The notes beneath the pieces are model-generated. The model saw only the letters and a program-made list of their open reading frames with translations. It searched no databases and was not told where the DNA came from. Shown piece by piece: positions 39,098-51,000 of a stretch of 64,000 nt of DNA. The DNA comes from Nepenthes gracilis. Taxonomy: Eukaryota > Streptophyta > Magnoliopsida > Caryophyllales > Nepenthaceae. Location: the NCBI GenBank assembly GCA_033239525.1, contig BSYO01000014.1:12570021-12634020 (forward strand). Direction: 5' to 3'. Within the stretch, counting starts at the first letter, position 1. Each line of letters begins with the position of its first letter. The position numbers and the translations under genes were made by a program.

Positions 39098-40400
39098 AAA
39101 ATAACAAAAGAGAAATAAAATTAATAGGAAGGCGGTGCGGCATCAAGCAGAAAGGAGAGGAGGAAAAGAAAGAGAGAAGAAAAAAGAGACAGGAAAGGCA
39201 ACGTGAGGAGTTGCCGCGACTGTCGGCCAAAGGAATCTGCATAAGAGATGGAAGCCGACGAAGCCTTCTTTACTAGTTACCCTCCAATTTATACAGTTGT
39301 CTAAGTGGAGGAAGGAAATCGAGAGCCGTACAGAGGAGCCGCCGCCATTGTTGCCGTCACCAAAGGATATATCTAAAAATCAAGGCAAGTAAATCATTTA
39401 TTTCTCTTTATTGATATCGATTTTGTATTTACATGTACCGATTTTGAAAAAAATTGACCGAATGGTGAATGGTAAATGAGGTTCGGTGGAGAGAGAGAGG
39501 AGAGAGGAGGCTAAGAGAGGGTGAATGGTAGAAGCAGGAGAAGAGGAGGCTATTGACGGTGCTTGCGTGTACTGTCATTGTTACTATCATTTGTGCTAAA
39601 ATTGTTGTCAACGAAGGAGAAATTAGAGGCGCGCGCAGGGCAGGGAGAGAGAGAAGGGGACCGCGTGCAGAGGAGAAAGAAGGAGAATAGGAGAGGAGAA
39701 GGAAGGAAGATTTGCGGGTGAGGAGGAGAAGCGCAGGTTTTGTTTGAATTTTGGACATCCAATTTGATAGGGCATTCAATTAAATTGAATTTTGGTTATA
39801 GTTGACCCATCCTATTTGTTCAATATTTGAATGGAGATTTTATAAGATAATCAGACATCTAATTTATATTCATTATCGGTTTTGAAATCTATTTGTGGAC
39901 ACTCTTGATTTATCAAGTACATTATTATTATATCTATAAACCTATATGATACTTGCTAAATTTTAGACTTATATTTTCTATTTTATCCCTTTAGAGTAGA
40001 GGACTTGGATATTTTGAATGAGTATGAATGAGATCTGATACAATATCATATATTTATATGAGCATTATGCCACTCTATTATCGTTGGATCTATATGGGTT
40101 ATATTTTGGTTATTAGATCGGATAAGTTTATGCCTTTTATTATATTCTAATACTATTAGATTTCTTATAATATGTGATTGAGTTGTTGTATTGTTTGGTT
40201 ATTTTTCTTACGAATATTTATAGAGTAGGTCGTATTTATTTTGTTAAGATAGTTATCTGATGAGATCTTATGTGAGTTTTGATTTTTTTGATCTTATATA
40301 TGTGGTTTATCACACCCAAATTTTAGAAATTAATATTTATTGTTAAATTTATTTGAAATTTTAATGTTATAAATAATAATTAATTAGACTTACTAAATTT
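38968..40400 (+). repeat. Left LTR of the AT-rich Gypsy element
   Basis: About 1.43 kb, starting tataatatcccaaattttt. It includes a long (ATA)n(TTA)n block at 39034-39095. Compared with the right copy it lacks roughly 0.9 kb around 39790, including the minisatellite seen at 49998-50315. Confidence 0.85.
39034..39095. repeat. (ATA)n/(TTA)n trinucleotide block forming an inverted repeat
   Basis: A run of about nine aat/ata triplets is followed directly by about ten tta triplets, so the two halves are reverse complements. In the right LTR the corresponding place (about 44315-44332) has only a short ata run, so the block expanded after insertion or contracted there. Confidence 0.95.
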
Positions 40401-40586
40401 TTGGATGTAATAGAAATGATATCACAAAAAAGTTATAAGGAGAGGTGTCTTGGGTCATTTTGGGTATATAATTGATTGAATGTTTGGACGGATTGATATA
40501 GCGGCAAAACAAGGATTTTGTTTGGCTTCTATAGTTATGTGGAGGCTTTGATGGGTTTTATGACTTTGGAGGAGAAATGGCGGTCT

Positions 40587-40716
40587 TGGGTTAGGCCGGT
40601 CCAAAATCTCATGAGATAGAATAAGGTTTTGGCCGACAAAGAGGTAGGTAATGGAGTAGGCCGGTCTAAAATCCTACGGGATAGAAGAAGATTTTGATCG
40701 ATGGAAAGGTAGACGG
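40587..40716 (+). repeat. 65-bp tandem duplication inside the Gypsy element
   Basis: Two diverged copies beginning tgggttaggccggt and tggagtaggccggt, each followed by a ccaaaatc/ctaaaatc block, lie head to tail between the left LTR and gag. Confidence 0.8.
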
Positions 40717-41417
40717 TGGAGCGGAAGTAATGAAAAGCAAGCCGATGGTGAGACTTCCAATGTCTTATCTTGGGCGAGGAGAATGAAGAGATAACTTGGA
40801 ATGTCTTTCAAGATGCATATTGAAGGAGTACATATATATAGTGCAAACCCATAATTTTGTGGAAGTTTATTTTTCTTACTTAGCAAACCCTAATGGTTTC
40901 CTCAAATGATAAATTGGGAATGGTCGTTGTGTTCAAGTGAAAGAAAGAAGACTCATCAAGATTAAAAATCACAGACAAAGATAAAGAAGCTCATGCTAAG
41001 TCCACTTGTTTCTCTTCTCAACAAGAAAGGATAAAGGAGTGCAGGTCTGATTTTGTTGGTAACAATAATACAATTTGTGTAGGGATATGAAGCTACGATA
41101 AAGTGAGAGGGAGACTCAAGGGTCATCTATTCGTACTCGTTGCTGTAATCGGGTGGATGATTGTCTTTGCAAATCCTTTATTATTGAAGAATCCATGGAC
41201 GAAGAGTATGATGTTCGGCCTCCTAAGGCTACATTCATGAAGATGTTGAAGAATATGAAAGATCTATTAAAGTAGGATGGTATTTGAGGACTTTAAGATT
41301 CAATTCAAAAGTAGTTGGTATTGTTTCGATTATGAACTCATGGTGAGGAGTTGGACCAGATTTTATTGATCCAATAGGAGTAGCTCTAGAAAAATTCTTT
41401 CCAAAAAAATTAAAGTA

Positions 41418-42676
41418 TTGGAGTCAGAGTTCGAATGGTGGACTCATTTATTCTCCAAAGGATGGGATAAGGGAAAGTCAGAGGAAGTAGAGTTTTCCTC
41501 TTCGAGGTTTCAATTTATGAGTTCAACCTGCAAGTCTATCGGAGAATCACACGGGACGAGTTTGTTTTCATCAAAGTGGAGTTTGCTTCAATTGCAGTCA
41601 AATAGGCCATTTGTCAAAGGATTACACAAATTCCAAACATCTAGATCCTAAACATCTAGATAGGAGTTAGATTGTTCTAGACAGAGCATTTTCTGTTATA
41701 GGTTGTAATACTGTGCTGGTTCCTCAGTCGTGGAAGATTATTTTGGTAAGACCGTTTTGTTTTGTATTGTGGGGTATGAGTCCTCTATATTCTATATTGT
41801 GGGGGCATGAGTTCTAAGGAAGAATCAATAAGAAAATTTCAAAGTTAATCTTGATATTACATGCGAGTTATCTACTGAGAGATGGATATCAAGCTTATTT
41901 GACATATATGGTCACATCCAAAAGTCATTTTGTAACCATTGAGAACAGTGAGTCATTTGTGAATCTGTGGATGTATTTTTTAGAGGATTTGTCTGGACTG
42001 TCTCTAGATCGAAAGATCGAATCTACTATCGATGTTGTGCTTGGATTTGTGCCTACTTCGAAGGCTCCGTGGTCCCGTCTGAGTTAAAGGAATTAAAATA
42101 GTAATTATAAAATCTATTGGAGAAAGGTTTTATTTAACCAAGTGTCTTAACGTGGGTTGTTTTAGTACTTTTTGGTGAAGAAAGATGGATCGATGGGTTT
42201 ATGCATGTATTGTTTGGGAATTGAATATGTACCACCTTCCAAGGATAGAGGATGGAGGCCGTGGCAAATTGGAAAGGACCAACTAAGGTCTCGGGGATAT
42301 GAAGTTTCTTGGATCTTGTTGGTTACGATGAGAAATTTGTTGAAGACTTCTCAAGGAATAGATTGTCGTCGTGCCAATTTTTTCAATCCTTGATGGATCA
42401 GAAAGATTGGTAGCGTTCGATGATACTCTTAAGAAAGATCTAAGTATGTATGGATTCAACAAAGTCGGGTGCATTATAAAGAAAAAATCTAATAGAAAAT
42501 TTGACATGTGGTGTAGTTTGGAGGATTTTGCACGAAAGTGCCATGTTGAAGATGCCATTGGGAAGATTGGGCCAAAGAAATTACTTTTCATTGCTGCAAG
42601 GATTGAATTTCAAATCAAGCTCCTATCTATGGAAGAAGTCCTTGAGAAGATCAAAGTTAGAGCCCATTTTGGATGA
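41418..42676 (+). pseudogene. Gag-protease-RT remnants of the AT-rich Gypsy element
   Basis: Frames 41418-41651, 41851-42087, 42172-42393 and 42371-42676 hold successive pieces of a Gypsy polyprotein. The knuckle keeps Cys-Cys-His but the last metal ligand is Tyr (Cx2Cx4Hx4Y). The linker piece retains FLEDLSGL and the RT piece KKDGSMGLC. Stops and frameshifts separate them, so no product is expected. Confidence 0.75.
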
Positions 42677-45553
42677 GCCATCATGAAACTGGATATGATT
42701 AAGTAGGAAACCTTGAACCTACTGTATAAAGTGCTTTCCCAATATGTGTTTGAGAAGAGGCTAGAGAAGAGGTGTGGTTTCGCGAATTCTCTCATCAGAG
42801 TCTCGACTGATCAGATAAAAGCTTGGGAATAGGTGAGGTCATCAGTAGCCATAACTGAGCTGGATTGGTCCATGTTCGAAGAAAATGTCGATGATTTTTC
42901 AACCAACGGAGTGGAAAGAGAGTTTGATGACAAGTTGATCATTGATATGTCATAAGTAAAGTCCCGTAAGTGTGAATATCATTTCAAGGGGGAGATCGAA
43001 GTTTCTGTCAAGTTTTAGTTGAAGAATGGCATATCAATTTGCCTTACCCATGACAATCTAAAGAAGTTGCTATGGTTAGAGGGGATTCATGACAGGTTGG
43101 ATAAATATAAACCGCAATCATCTGATGGTCAGATATGTTATCATCCAACAGATAAGGTACTTTGGAAAACTGATAAGAGATTTTGAAATGGTGCCAAAGA
43201 TTTTGAAAAGTTTGCATAAGATGTTGGTTATCAAGCTAAAATTCTATATGGCATTGGAAGCGTGGTGGACCCCGATATCATTAATGATCTGTCAAAGAAG
43301 ATTAAGACTATTAGAGACCGATTGATTGAAGTTAGAGTTACCAAAAAAGTATGTTGAAATTTTAGTTCAGATTTTGAAATAGAAAGAATCAGATACTAAA
43401 GAACAAGATAATCCAATTGGCTAGAATGCTTTTGAAGGATCTTCCACTTGAGGAGGCGATGTGGGAGTGAGAAGAAGAAGCCTTGGAGATTTAATTTTGG
43501 TTGTGCCTCAAACAGTGAGAAATTTGATGGCAATTTAGATGATGATAGAAAAGCTGATGAAGTTGGCTCATCACTTGTCAATCAGAATGTCATTCTTAAG
43601 ATTGGTCATCGACATCTTATCAAGATAAGGAAATTGCAAGGTATTCAAATTTTGAGGTTTTTGATTATGATCTGGGCAAATGATTAATCAAGAGTTGCAC
43701 CATAGAAGCGTGTGGGCATGATCGGAAGTTAAAGGATTTGATTTGAGATTTGAAATAGAAGATCAGACTTGTAATCCGATTTGAGGTTTGATGTGAATGG
43801 TTAGATATTTCTGAATGTATCTTGAAGGGAAAAATTTTGAGTTTTGGGGCCGAAGGGTAATTTGAAAATAAGGTTCATTGGAATCTTTTATGTTTTTGGT
43901 AGATCGAAGAGGTGGCCTACAAATTAGCCCCATTTCTGAGTTTGATGGATGAACGTAATATATCCTATGTGATTGGTATAAGGAAATATGTGTATAATCT
44001 TTCTCATGTTCTCGGATCGAAGTTATTATTGATTGACACTAAGTGTTTTATGTTGAGATCTTAATTGATAGAAGAAATTAAATGTTGAGGAATAAAATGA
44101 TTTTATTGGCCATAATACCGTCGAGGAATCCTCCGATTAAAGAAGTGACTTGAAAATATGAAGATAAAGTTCAAGAGAATATTTCTTTTATTTGAGGTTT
44201 GAGTTGCGTAAATTTCGAAAACAAAATTTTTATAAAAATAAAAAAATGTAATATCCCAAATTTTTATTTGATTAGGGCTAAATTGGATTATAAAGGAAAA
44301 GGAAAACATAAAATATAATAATAATAATAATTTAAAAAAGAAATAGAAATAAAATAAATGGGAAGGTGGTGTGGCGTCAAGCAGAAAGGAGAGGAGGAAG
44401 AAAAAGAAAGAAGAGAAGAGAGAGAGGGAAGGCAGCTCAAGGAGCTGCCGCGATTGCCGGCCAAAGGAATCAATGTCGAAGATGGGAGCCGATGAAGCCC
44501 TCTCCACTAGTTACTCTCAATTTATGCAGTGGTGTGAGTGGAGGAAGGAAATCATGAGTCATATAAAGGAGCCTCCGCTATTGCCGCTATCGGTGGAGGA
44601 TATATTTGAAAATCAAGACAATTAAATCGTTTCTTTCTCTTTATTGATACCGATTTTGTGTTTAAATGTATCGATTTTGGAGAAAATCGGTTGAATAGTG
44701 AATGGGTAAATGAGGTGTGATGGAGAGAAGAGAAGAGGAGGCTGAGAGAGGGTGAATGGAAGGAGCAGGAGAAGAGGAGGTTATCTGCAGTGTTTGCATA
44801 TACCGCCATTGCTACAGTCGCCCGTGTTGGAATCGTTGTCGGCTAAGGGGAAATCAAAGGCATGTGCAGGGCAGGGAGAGAAAGAGAAGGGGGCCGCACA
44901 CAAAGGAGAAAGAAGAAGAAAAGAAGATGAGAAGGTTGGAAGAGGCACTGGTGAGGAAGAGAAGCGCATGAAGGAGGCACGGCAGGAGAGAGAGGAAGGA
45001 CGTGCACAATGAGGAGAGAGAAAGCTCAATTTAGGTATTTTGGAGTATCTTTTTGTTAGACCTGCTTCGTATAAAATCAAGGCAAGTATTTATAACCTCT
45101 ATCTTTGGTCTGATTTAGCATTTAATATGTTTTGACTACTGTTTAGATATTTCATTTACATGCATGTTATTTTTAGACGCCTTATTTGTTTACTCTATAC
45201 ATGCACATATAATTTACCTGTCGATTTAGGAGTTTTGTTTGAATTCTATGATTTTAGAGAGTTTTAATTATTTTATGGAACTCCAAAAAACGTTTGGACT
45301 GTGTATATGCTCGTATATGAGTCTATTTATACGATAGGGGATTTGACGTATCTCATACAGTTGACTTTAAATGTATGTTTTGATCCAGACTTTGAGCTAA
45401 CTGTTTATGATGCTAATCAAGTTTTTGATATGTTGTGCATGCGATCTGATTATTTAGCTATTCTATTTTGTCCCAAATTACGGTTTGATAGGGCATCCGA
45501 TTCAATTGAGCATCTAATTTGATAAGGCATCCAATTCAATTGGGTATCAGATT

Positions 45554-46641
45554 TGAAAGGACCGTTTCATCCCAAATTTTACAACAAAGTTTTGACCCCG
45601 TGAAAGATTTGCGAAAGTAATACAAAATTAAATATTCAATACATGTAAAGAATATTTATATTTAGATGCCAGGAACAATAATATGCATAAAACAAATACA
45701 ACAATAAGCAATAGTAAAAAGAGACAATCTTTTAGTGACGAAAAAAAACTCGATACCCATGTAATTGAGAAAAACTCTCCAGGCTTCAACGATCGGAGAA
45801 GATATCCACTATGAAAATTAACATACATATCGGGTAGTACAGACGCGCTAACCTAACCGACTTATTCCCGTCTTGTTATCTCTACCAAGGAACTCCTTGG
45901 ATTTGCCCACGGCAACGGAACCGGATGCCTTCCGATCTTCACGTTAATATTCTCTCTTGAACCACTTGAATTGCCAAATACCACCGGATCCCCTTCTTCA
46001 CAATACCCACGTCGCCAACGAAGGTAAAATGGTAGGAGTGTTGAATCGGTAAAGAGAATGTGGTGAGAAAACCCATTAGAACATGAAACAAAATGATATA
46101 ATTTTAGTTTTCTCAAATGGAGTAATAATAATGGAGTAGAAGCTTGTTTTCTCTCAAAGGGGGCACTCCAAAATATATAAGCAAGAATTAGGGCAACTGA
46201 AAGAATGAAGAAATTTATAAATAGCTTGAAAAAAGTTTTTAAAATTAATGACCGTTGCCGCGGTGCTCAAACTTGGCTCGAGCGCGCAACGAGCACACCA
46301 AGGGTTTCAAGAGAAAACCCTATCGGGGTTCGAGCGACAAGGTGAGCGCATGGCAGGCGTGGGGCTTCTAGAATCGAGGCTTAAGTGGATGGCAAGTGCA
46401 CAGCAGGCGCGGGGTTTCTGGAATCAGAGCTTGAGCGAATGGCGAGCGCATGGTAGGTGCGGGGCTACTAGAATCGGGGCTCAAGCAAATGGCAAGCGCA
46501 TGGCATGTGCGGTGCCCTTGGAACCCAAGAACATATAGCCATGAAAATAAGTTGATGCAATACTTTTATGAATACAACACAACATTGACACATGACTAAA
46601 CATGATCACGGAATATGTCAATCATAAAAATGACCCTAACA
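45554..46641 (-). repeat. 3' LTR of the nested Copia
   Basis: Direct repeat partner of 48976-49936. On the + strand it runs from tgaaaggaccgtttcat to accctaaca. It contains a diverged internal tandem of gcaggcgcgggg-type stretches (about 46330-46500). Confidence 0.92.
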
Positions 46642-47629
46642 ATCTCCCCCTTTGGCAATTCTTGGACAAAACACATAAAGTAAAAAAATATAAAATAAGC
46701 ACGGGTTCAGATACCACCGAAATAGAATCTGTGTATATAAATATCTACACCTAGTAAGAAATAAAAATAATACAAAAAGTAAGTGAGCTAAGATACGAGA
46801 ACTATGTGCCAAGACTGTAGCTGTCGGGCTGATATGATAGTTGTGGTACTTGGTCAATCATGGTTAGTACAAACAGATATAATACAAAATGAAGTGTAAA
46901 ATTTATGGAAGCTGCCGAGCTGCTGTGCGCCAGGGAAGAAACTGCTATTCCTAGACAAACATAGTAAGAATATAATAGCAGGGGACAAATAAAGAAACAA
47001 TCATAATTAACCATAAAAGAACTCCCCCTAACAAGGATAACCTCCCCCAAAAAACAAGAACTACTCCCCCTATCTGCCCCTAAAATAAAAACTATTCCTC
47101 CTTTTTGTCACGAATGACCAAAGAGTAATGGAGCTCACTCTTTTTGATCCATATTTTCTTACCACGTTGTATAGTATTGCTTAAATTTAATACTTAATCA
47201 TTTAGACGGTTGATGCAATGAATGAGAAGCTCTACTTTTGGATTTTGCCGAAAATGATTTTTTCACGACCGTTTCGGGCAATAGGGGCAAATATGGCCAA
47301 TAATATCACACCCATGACATGTTAGTACATATTTAGTCATGACATCCAAACTATACGATTGCTTCCTAACGTTTTGAAAATTGACCAAATTCTTGGGGGA
47401 AACTCTCATGATTGGTCAATACGGCCAGACAAAAATGCTGCTTTGTCTTGATATGGAAGTAGGTCAGACAAATACAGTTTTAAATTTAACATTTGCATTT
47501 AAGGAATTTTCTGAGTAACCCAACCCAATTTTATTTCCTTTGATTTTTTCCAAACCGAGCATATTGTCCAATTATTTTGACCCATTTAAGAATTATTTCA
47601 AATCATTGCGAGTAGTCTCAAGATCAGAT

Positions 47630-48560
47630 TCAAGAGTCATGATTTTTTTTAGTAAAAGAGTTTTTCAATTTTTTAACTTCTTGAACTTTTGTATCTAAGT
47701 CGGATTTAAGTGCTAATTTCTCATTTTCCAACTTTGTCAATTTAGACTTTAAGGACACGTTAGTTTTTTTGATCTGGAAGGCATTCCTTAAACAATTTAT
47801 CATAAGCATCCTAAAGGTCATACAATTTAGCCCCAAACTTGTTCTCATAGTCATTTGATAGAATAATGTTTTCTTCCAAACATTCATCAACTCCACATAT
47901 CGAGGTCATAAAAGTCATGTGTTTGACAGGGCCATCTTCAGTGCATCTTTCAACATCTTCTTCTTCGTCATTGCTCAAGGTTGCATTAACTTTTAAAGTT
48001 TGACCTTGTTGGCGTTTAAGATTTGGCCATTCACACGATACTAACCAAAACTTTTACACTCATGGCATTGAACTCATTGGATATTTTTTTATTTGTATTC
48101 TTTAATTTCACATCGATCTTTCTTATCAGGTTTAAGAGAACTTTTTAAATCCACACTTAGTGTGTCAGATAAAAATTTATTTTTCTTCAAAAATTTTTTA
48201 AAATTTTGAACAAATAAGGTAAAATCTTCATCGCTATTCAACTTCTCATCGAGTCACGATTTCTCTCTTCTCTAATGGATTTTAGAGCAATCAATTTATT
48301 CTTCATTGACTGTGGAAGTGTGCTCATAAGTTTGAAGAGATCTTATAAGTTCTTCGATCTTTATTTTATCAAGGTCTTTACTTTCTTCAATCATTATAAA
48401 TTTTGGTCTAAATTTCTCAGGGAGAGATCGAAGAACTTTTCTAACTATTTTATATTCAGTAATTCGTTCTCCTAAATTAAATGAGGAGTTTACAATATCA
48501 TTTAATTGAGTATAGAATTCATCGAATGTTTCACCATTTTTGATTCGGGTTTATTCAAAT
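47630..48560 (-). pseudogene. Copia gag (UBN2-type) remnant
   Basis: On the - strand 48540-48340 reads FDEFYTQLNDIVNSSFNLGE and then RSLPEKFRPKFIMIEESKDL, the gag core of plant Copia elements. Farther along, 47896-47630 is a coiled-coil segment rich in Lys and Leu (KLTKLENEKLALKSDLDTK), usual for the gag C-terminal part. Stops at about 48280 and 48250 and several frameshifts break it. No zinc knuckle was located. Confidence 0.8.
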
Positions 48561-48975
48561 CTAGTCATAAGAATTCATAATTTTGAGTTTTTGACAAGTT
48601 TGGTGCCTTCATGAGCGATTTCAAGAATATCTCACGCATCCTTTGGGGTCTCACAATAGAGTTGCGTTTAAATTCTTTAGGGGATATGGTCATAAAAATA
48701 ACATGTAACCCTTTACTATTCCAATTGCACGAATCAAGCTTTTCTTTTCTCTATAAGGATAAAACTTTTGGTTCATCACCCATAGTACTTTTAGGTGGGG
48801 TCTACCTAGTTTGAGTGCATGCCCACACGCGCTCATTTATCGATTTGAGAAAAACTCTCATACGAACTTTTCAATAGGTATAATTGCTCCCATCAAAGTA
48901 AGAAGGAATAGACAGTGATTGACTAGTATGCATCTAGATCAGGGTCGCAAATCGAGGTGAGTCTCTGATACCAAT

Positions 48976-49936
48976 TGAAATGACCGTTTCATTCCAAATT
49001 TTACAACAAAGTTTCAACCTCGTGAAAGATTAGCAAAAATAGTATAAAATTAAATATTCGATACACATAAAGAATATTTATATCTAAATGACAATAACAA
49101 TAATATGCATAAAACAAATATGATAATAAGTAATAGTAAAAAGAGACAATCTTTCGGTGACGAAAGAAAAACTTAATACCTATAATAATCAAGAAAAATA
49201 TTCCGGGTTTCAATGGCCAGAGAAGATATCCACTATTAAAATCAACTTACAGATCGGATGGTACAGATACGCCAATCTAGCCGACTTACTCCCGTCTTGT
49301 GATCCCTACAAAGGAACTCCTTAGATTTGTTCGCGACAACGGAATCAAACGCCTTCCGATCTTCACGTTAATCTTCTCTCTCGAACCAATTAAATTGTCA
49401 AATACCACCGGATCTCCTTCTTCACAATACCCACATCGCTGATGAAGGTAAAAGGGTAGGAGTGTTGAATCGGTAAAGAGAAGGTAGTGAGACAACCTAT
49501 TAGTACATGAAACACAATGCTATAATTTTGATTTTCTCAAATGGAGCAATATTAATGAAGTAGAAGCTTGTTTTCTCTTAAAGGGGGCGCTCCAAAATGC
49601 ATAAGAGTTAAGGCAACTGAAAGAAGGAGACAATTTATAAAAAGCTAAAAAAGCATTTAAAATTAATGACTATCGAGCACGCGACGAGCGCACCTAGGGT
49701 TTCAAGAGAAAACCCCATCGGGGCTCGAGCAAGAAGGCGGAGCACACGGCAAGCGCGGGCTTCTGGAATCGGGGCTCAAGAGGATGGCGAGCGCATGGCA
49801 GGTGCAATGCCCCTGGAACCTAAGAACGGACAACCACAAAAATAAGTTAATACAACACTTCGATGAATATAACACAATATCGACACATAACTAAATATGA
49901 TCATGAAATATATCAACCACAAAAAAGACCCTAACA
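48976..49936 (-). repeat. 5' LTR of the nested Copia
   Basis: On the + strand it runs from tgaaatgaccgtttcatt to accctaaca. It is shorter than its partner because it has fewer copies of the gcgcggg-type stretch. It adjoins the primer binding site at about 48964-48975. Confidence 0.92.
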
Positions 49937-49997
49937 AGATTTGTTTGGGCATTCAATTTGATGGAACATCCAATTCAATTGGATATCTAATTTGATT

Positions 49998-50315
49998 GCC
50001 TATCTATGGTTATCTATTATTAACTGTCGTCTTTATGGTGATGCCCTATCTATGACTATCTATTATCAACCATTGTCTCTATGATGAGACTCTATTTATG
50101 GCTATTTGTTATTAACCACCGTCTCTGTGATGAGACTCTATCTATGACTATCTATTATTAACTGCTATTCCTGTAGCAAAGTCCTATTTGTGGCTATTAA
50201 CAACCGTCTTTGTGGCAAAGCTCTATCTGTGGCTATCTATTATTAATCGTCGTATCTGTGGCGAGGCCTATCTATAGCTATCTATTATTAACCACCATCT
50301 TTGTAGCGTAGTGTT
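49998..50315 (+). repeat. Minisatellite of about 46-bp units within the Gypsy LTR
   Basis: About seven diverged head-to-tail units of the form ctctatctatggctatctat, tattaaccaccg, tctctgtgatgaga. One unit is shortened to about 39 bases. The left LTR has no counterpart. Confidence 0.9.
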
Positions 50316-51000
50316 GCATCCGTGGCACCTCATCTGACGAGGAGACTTTGCTCTCTTTCCATTAGTAGGAAATGTTGAGTTCTATTTATAGTTGACCCAT
50401 CTTGTTTGTCTGGTATTTGAATGAAGATTTTATAAAATAATCGAACATCTAATTTATATTATTATCGGTTTTGAAATCTGTTTGTGGACCCTCCTTCTGA
50501 TTTATCGAGCACATTGTTATTATATCTATAAACCTATATGATACTTGCTAAAATTTAGACTTACATTTTTTATTTTATTCTTTCAGAATAGAGGGTTTGG
50601 ATGTATTGAAATAGTATAAACGAGATCTGATGTAGTATCGTATATTTCAGTGAGCATTATACCACCTTGTTATTGTTGGATCTATATCGGTTATATTTTG
50701 ATTATTGGATCTACCGAGTTTAGGCCTTGGATTAGTATATTCTAATACTGTTGGATTTCTTATAATATATGATTGAGTTATTGTATTATTTGGTTATTTC
50801 CTTATGATTGTTTGTAGAGTAAATCATATTTATTTTGTCAGGACATTTGTTCGATAAAATTCTGTGCGGGTTTTAATTTGTCAGGTCGTAATATATGGTT
50901 TGTCACACCCAAATTTTAGGACATAATGTTTATTGTTGAATTTATTTTGAATTTTAATTTTATGAATAATAATTAATTTGACCTATTAAGTTTTGAAACT

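Larger units (their letters stand above)
45554..49936 (-). mobile_element. Nested non-autonomous Copia element (gag only)
   Basis: LTRs 45554-46641 and 48976-49936 flank a 2.3-kb interior. On the - strand the LTR starts TGTTAGGGTC and ends GGTCATTTCA. Next to the 48976 end is TTGGTATCAGAG, the initiator-Met tRNA primer site. Next to the 46641 end is the polypurine tract CCAAAGGGGGAGAT. The element is flanked by a perfect 5-bp duplication, agatt (45549-45553 and 49937-49941), inside the right LTR of the Gypsy element. The interior holds a gag domain and coiled-coil region but no protease, integrase or RT, so it must have moved with proteins from a relative. Confidence 0.93.
38968..50994 (+). 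mobile_element. Degenerate Ty3/Gypsy (chromovirus-like) element split by a nested Copia
   Basis: The left LTR (38968 to about 40400) and the right LTR (44247 to about 50994, interrupted) both start with (t)ataatatccc / tgtaatatccc. Both share the interior gttgacccatc, gatacttgctaaa and cacacccaaattttag blocks and end near aataattaatt. The internal region (about 40400-44246) carries pol landmarks in + order: a zinc-knuckle-like CFNCSQIGHLSKDY (41583-41624), the protease-RT linker with FLEDLSGLSLDR and PTSKAP (about 41985-42080), RT start VKKDGSMGLCM (42175), and a VADALSR-like remnant near 42840. This set is typical of plant chromovirus-type Gypsy elements. Frames are broken throughout. The nested Copia (45554-49936) inserted later, since it splits the right LTR. 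Confidence 0.83.
44247..50994 (+). repeat. Right LTR of the AT-rich Gypsy element, interrupted
   Basis: Starts tgtaatatcccaaattttt. It is continuous to 45553, broken by a Copia insertion, and resumes from 49937 (the duplicated agatt). The 49942-50994 part carries the minisatellite and the same end blocks as the left LTR. Without the insertion it is about 2.36 kb. Confidence 0.85.

Noticed and set aside
44366..45080. Several Arg/Lys/Glu- or Ser-rich frames on both strands
   Set aside because: They are low-complexity purine tracts within a retrotransposon LTR, repeated at 39120-39720, not genes.
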